Assembly (NCBI GenBank): GCA_041483175.1
Contig: JBGPFD010000173.1
Coordinates: 1 to 7,414, forward strand
Origin: Gp7-AA10 sp041483175
GTDB taxonomy: Bacteria; Acidobacteriota; Thermoanaerobaculia; Gp7-AA8
Reading direction: 5' to 3'
Length of the DNA stretch: 7,414 nucleotides
The notes under the pieces were generated by a model. That model made no database searches and was not told the origin of the DNA. It saw nothing but the letters and a program-made list of their open reading frames with translations. A program made the translations under genes and the position numbers. Below, piece after piece: positions 5,685 to 7,414 of this stretch. Numbering within the stretch: position 1 is the first letter of the stretch; every line of letters starts with the position of its first letter.

Positions 5685-6323
5685 CGTTCGGGATATCACG
5701 ATCTCGGTGACATTCACGGGGCGCTCGATCGCGTCGACGATCACGGCGGCGACATCTTTCGGATCCATGAAGTCTTCGCGCCGCTCCTTCCAGAACGGCG
5801 TGTCCATTCCGCCCGGCGCCACGGAGATGACGCGCAGCTTCGTCCCCTTCGCTTCGGCGCGCAGCGCCTCACTGTAGCCGCGGGCGCCCCACTTCGCTGC
5901 GCAGTAAACGCTTTCGTTCGGCTTCCCGACCAACGCGGCGGTTGACAGGACGTTCACAATCGTGCCGCCCGCGCTGCGAAACCGTGGAACCAGCGCTTCG
6001 CAAAAGACAATCGTGGCTACGAGATTCGATTCCAGAACCCGGGCGATCGCCGCCTCATCGTACGAACCGGCCGGCCCGAAGATTCCCGCTCCGGCGCAAT
6101 TGACGAGCAGCGTGACCTTGCCGAGCTGCTGCGCGGCGTCGATGGCGCGCGACGCGGTCTCGCGCCGCGAGGCGTCACCGGCGATGCTCACGATCGGCGG
6201 TTCATGAAAGGGACGCCGTGAGACTCCCAACACCCGCGCTCCGCGTCCGGCCAGCAGCAGCGCGATCTCACGGCCCAGGCCGGACGAGGCGCCGGTGACG
6301 ATGGCCACGTCTTCGGAAGTCAT
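5679..6323 (-). CDS. Short-chain dehydrogenase/reductase (SDR), NAD(P)-dependent
   Basis: This is a classical SDR oxidoreductase of 214 aa, short but complete; the substrate is unknown. The cofactor motif is VTGASSGLG (9-17), followed by a structural NCAG (75-78), the conserved N100, catalytic S127 in VLSTAA, and Y140 and K144 in YCAAK. PGG (170-172) and DTPF follow. Basic residues after the second strand (SRR, 35-37) suggest NADP(H) over NAD(H), which is an inference. The ATG at 6323-6321 overlaps the carbonic anhydrase stop as ATGA. No Shine-Dalgarno is visible, so translation is probably coupled to the upstream gene. The final Ser codon and TAA stop lie in a heptanucleotide array. Confidence 0.95.
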   Translation of the reverse strand: MTSEDVAIVTGASSGLGREIALLLAGRGARVLGVSRRPFHEPPIVSIAGDASRRETASRAIDAAQQLGKVTLLVNCAGAGIFGPAGSYDEAAIARVLESNLVATIVFCEALVPRFRSAGGTIVNVLSTAALVGKPNESVYCAAKWGARGYSEALRAEAKGTKLRVISVAPGGMDTPFWKERREDFMDPKDVAAVIVDAIERPVNVTEIVISRTS

Positions 6324-6961
6324 CGAAGGCGTTCAACAACGCCACTGGTGAGGTTGTAGTACGCGACCACAAGATCGACGCGGCCGCTCTGCACCGCATC
6401 GCGGATGACGGCGCTATGGGCCAGCAAATACGCCGCGCTGCCGCGCGCATTCGCCTCCACCGCACGGCGCACCGCCGGCGGCTCGAGGCTCCACGGTTCG
6501 ATGCCGGCGAACGACTCCCGGATGCGCTGCACGAGGTTGACGAGGCTCGGCGTCGGAGGATCGGCGGGGGTCAGCGCGGCGCGCACGGCGCCGCATTCTT
6601 CATGTCCGAGAACCACGATCAGCTTCGTGTAGCCGCTCTGGATCGCATATTCAATGCTGGCGAGCTCGAACGCCGAGGCGACATTGCCCGCGACGCGGAC
6701 GACGAAGAGCTGATCGAGCGAGCGATCGAATACCAGCTCCGGCGGAACGCGGCTGTCGGAACAGGAGAGAACCGTCACCGGCGGGTGCTGATGCGCGGCC
6801 GATTCGCGACGCAGATCGGCCAGATGGTCAAAGGTGACTTTCCCGCCGGCAAAAGCCCGATTTCCCTCCAGCAGAGAGTTCCAGAGCGCTTCTCCGCTCT
6901 GGGCCGCCGCGGGGAGAGCCAGCAGCAGAAGAACGGCGATCCAACGAATCGCATGGCGCAT
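6320..6961 (-). CDS. Beta-class carbonic anhydrase with N-terminal signal peptide
   Basis: This zinc enzyme interconverts CO2 and bicarbonate. With the ATG at 6961 it is 213 aa. It has the beta-class signature: CSDSRVPPE (Zn ligand C67, with the D69/R71 pair) and GHEECGAVRAA (Zn ligands H120 and C123), and a C-terminal YYNLTSGVVERL of the usual form. The N-terminus MRHAIRWIAVLLLLALPAAA is a clear signal peptide (two Arg, a hydrophobic core and an AAA|QS cleavage site near residue 20), so the enzyme should act in the periplasm rather than the cytosol. The frame stays open upstream to 7336, but that extension is low-complexity Arg/Gly/Ala sequence with no family similarity and would bury the signal peptide. 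A -10-like TATGCT ends 6 nt before the chosen ATG. It is the first gene of a two-gene operon with the SDR (ATGA overlap). Confidence 0.94.
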   Translation of the reverse strand: MRHAIRWIAVLLLLALPAAAQSGEALWNSLLEGNRAFAGGKVTFDHLADLRRESAAHQHPPVTVLSCSDSRVPPELVFDRSLDQLFVVRVAGNVASAFELASIEYAIQSGYTKLIVVLGHEECGAVRAALTPADPPTPSLVNLVQRIRESFAGIEPWSLEPPAVRRAVEANARGSAAYLLAHSAVIRDAVQSGRVDLVVAYYNLTSGVVERLR

Positions 6962-6967
6962 GCGAGG

Positions 6968-6973
6968 AGCATA
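6968..6973 (-). promoter_or_regulatory. Putative -10 element of the carbonic anhydrase operon
   Basis: The minus strand reads TATGCT (within GGTATATGCTCC), then CCTCGC, then the ATG at 6961. The 6-nt gap holds no Shine-Dalgarno, so the message would be leaderless or nearly so. It resembles the region before the methyltransferase (GGTATGCTCCGCG). No -35 box is evident. Confidence 0.4.
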
Positions 6974-7035
6974 TACCGGCACGGCTCGCGGGAACTTCGG
7001 GGCACGGCGCGGGACGCTGGCGACGCTTCGTTCAC

Positions 7036-7042
7036 TGATAAA
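7036..7042 (+). promoter_or_regulatory. Putative -10 element of the peptidase S51-like gene
   Basis: TGATAAA is followed by 12 nt and then the GTG at 7055, the same motif and spacing as before sucC. No Shine-Dalgarno is visible. It lies in the 93-bp divergent region shared with the carbonic anhydrase promoter, which holds no other recognisable feature. Confidence 0.4.
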
Positions 7043-7054
7043 GTCCGGCCTGCC

Positions 7055-7414
7055 GTGCAGCCGCCGAACGTCACACTCGCCGTCCCTGTTTCCCTGCTGG
7101 TCCTGATCGGCGGCGGCGAGTTTTCCTTCGGCGAGACGCGCGAGATCGATGAGTTTCTCGTCCGCAGTCTGCCGGCGAGCCGGCGCACCATTGCCTTTCT
7201 CCCCACCGCCTCCGGCTCCGCCGAATACGCCACGCACCTCGGAAGCTATTTCCGCCAGATCGATCCCGAGCTCCAGGTGATCAACGTGCCGATCTATCGC
7301 GGCCGCGACAGCCGCCGTCAGAAGAACCTCCATCACCTGCTGGAGGCGGGAATGATCTACCTCGGCGGCGGCGTGACGAATGCCCTTTTGTCAACGCTGC
7401 GCGAATCGCCCGCC
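7055..7414 (+). CDS. Peptidase S51 / class I glutamine amidotransferase-like protein, C-terminus cut by window edge
   Basis: The 120 codons present resemble the N-terminal half of the dipeptidase E / cyanophycinase family (peptidase S51), whose members are usually ~200-230 aa or longer. Visible landmarks are LVLIGGGEF (15-23), a strand with RRTIAFLPTASG (43-54), a VINVPIYR segment (75-82), and IYLGGGVTNALLSTL (101-115), the loop that usually precedes the nucleophile elbow. The catalytic Ser region lies beyond the right edge, so activity and subfamily cannot be judged. The GTG at 7055 is chosen because it lies just ahead of the first strand and 12 nt after TGATAAA. The frame is open further upstream but codes nothing family-like there. 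It is divergent from the carbonic anhydrase gene. Confidence 0.85.
   Translation, partial: MQPPNVTLAVPVSLLVLIGGGEFSFGETREIDEFLVRSLPASRRTIAFLPTASGSAEYATHLGSYFRQIDPELQVINVPIYRGRDSRRQKNLHHLLEAGMIYLGGGVTNALLSTLRESPA

Noticed and set aside
6962..7336. 125-residue N-terminal extension of the carbonic anhydrase frame
   Set aside because: Low-complexity residues without family similarity, it would bury a clear signal peptide, and it runs antisense to the peptidase S51-like gene.

Overview
The window is GC-rich (visibly above 60% G+C outside a few patches), tightly packed bacterial chromosome. It holds seven protein genes in four transcription groups and no RNA gene, phage gene or transposase. The high G+C, the 'TGTCAYCCCGAGCG...' type palindromic repeat and the mix of genes would fit Acidobacteriota or a related soil or sediment phylum. 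That placement is an inference with low confidence; no marker in the window settles it.

Layout from left to right. (1) A leftward pair: a TrmA/RlmD-family RNA uracil-C5 methyltransferase (3222 to 2134) is followed, with about 20 nt overlap, by comEC, the DNA-uptake channel (2153 to the left edge, last residues missing). (2) A rightward sucC-sucD operon (3342-5492) encodes both subunits of succinyl-CoA synthetase. It is split by a 105-bp inverted repeat that includes the sucC stop codon and ends at the sucD ribosome binding site. (3) A convergent gap of about 190 bp carries two four-unit heptanucleotide arrays in opposite orientation. (4) A leftward pair: a secreted beta-carbonic anhydrase (6961 to 6320) and a short-chain dehydrogenase (6323 to 5679) joined by an ATGA overlap. 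(5) A divergent, right-truncated peptidase S51 / glutamine-amidotransferase-like gene (7055 to the right edge).

The genes look like ordinary housekeeping functions (TCA cycle, RNA modification, competence, CO2 hydration) and do not form one pathway. I do not see a hidden defence, CRISPR or biosynthetic system. What stands out is the non-coding DNA. At four of the five gene 3' ends in the window (methyltransferase, sucC, sucD, dehydrogenase) the stop codon lies inside a repeat, either the palindromic GAGCG-AGCG element or the AGTTAAC heptad array. The fifth end is the ATGA overlap. In addition, the two divergent intergenic regions share an arrangement: a TATGCT hexamer 6-8 nt before the leftward ATG, and a TGATAAA heptamer exactly 12 nt before the rightward start. 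None of these four starts has an evident Shine-Dalgarno, which suggests very short or absent 5' leaders. sucC also contains a 56-bp stretch of about 23% G+C.
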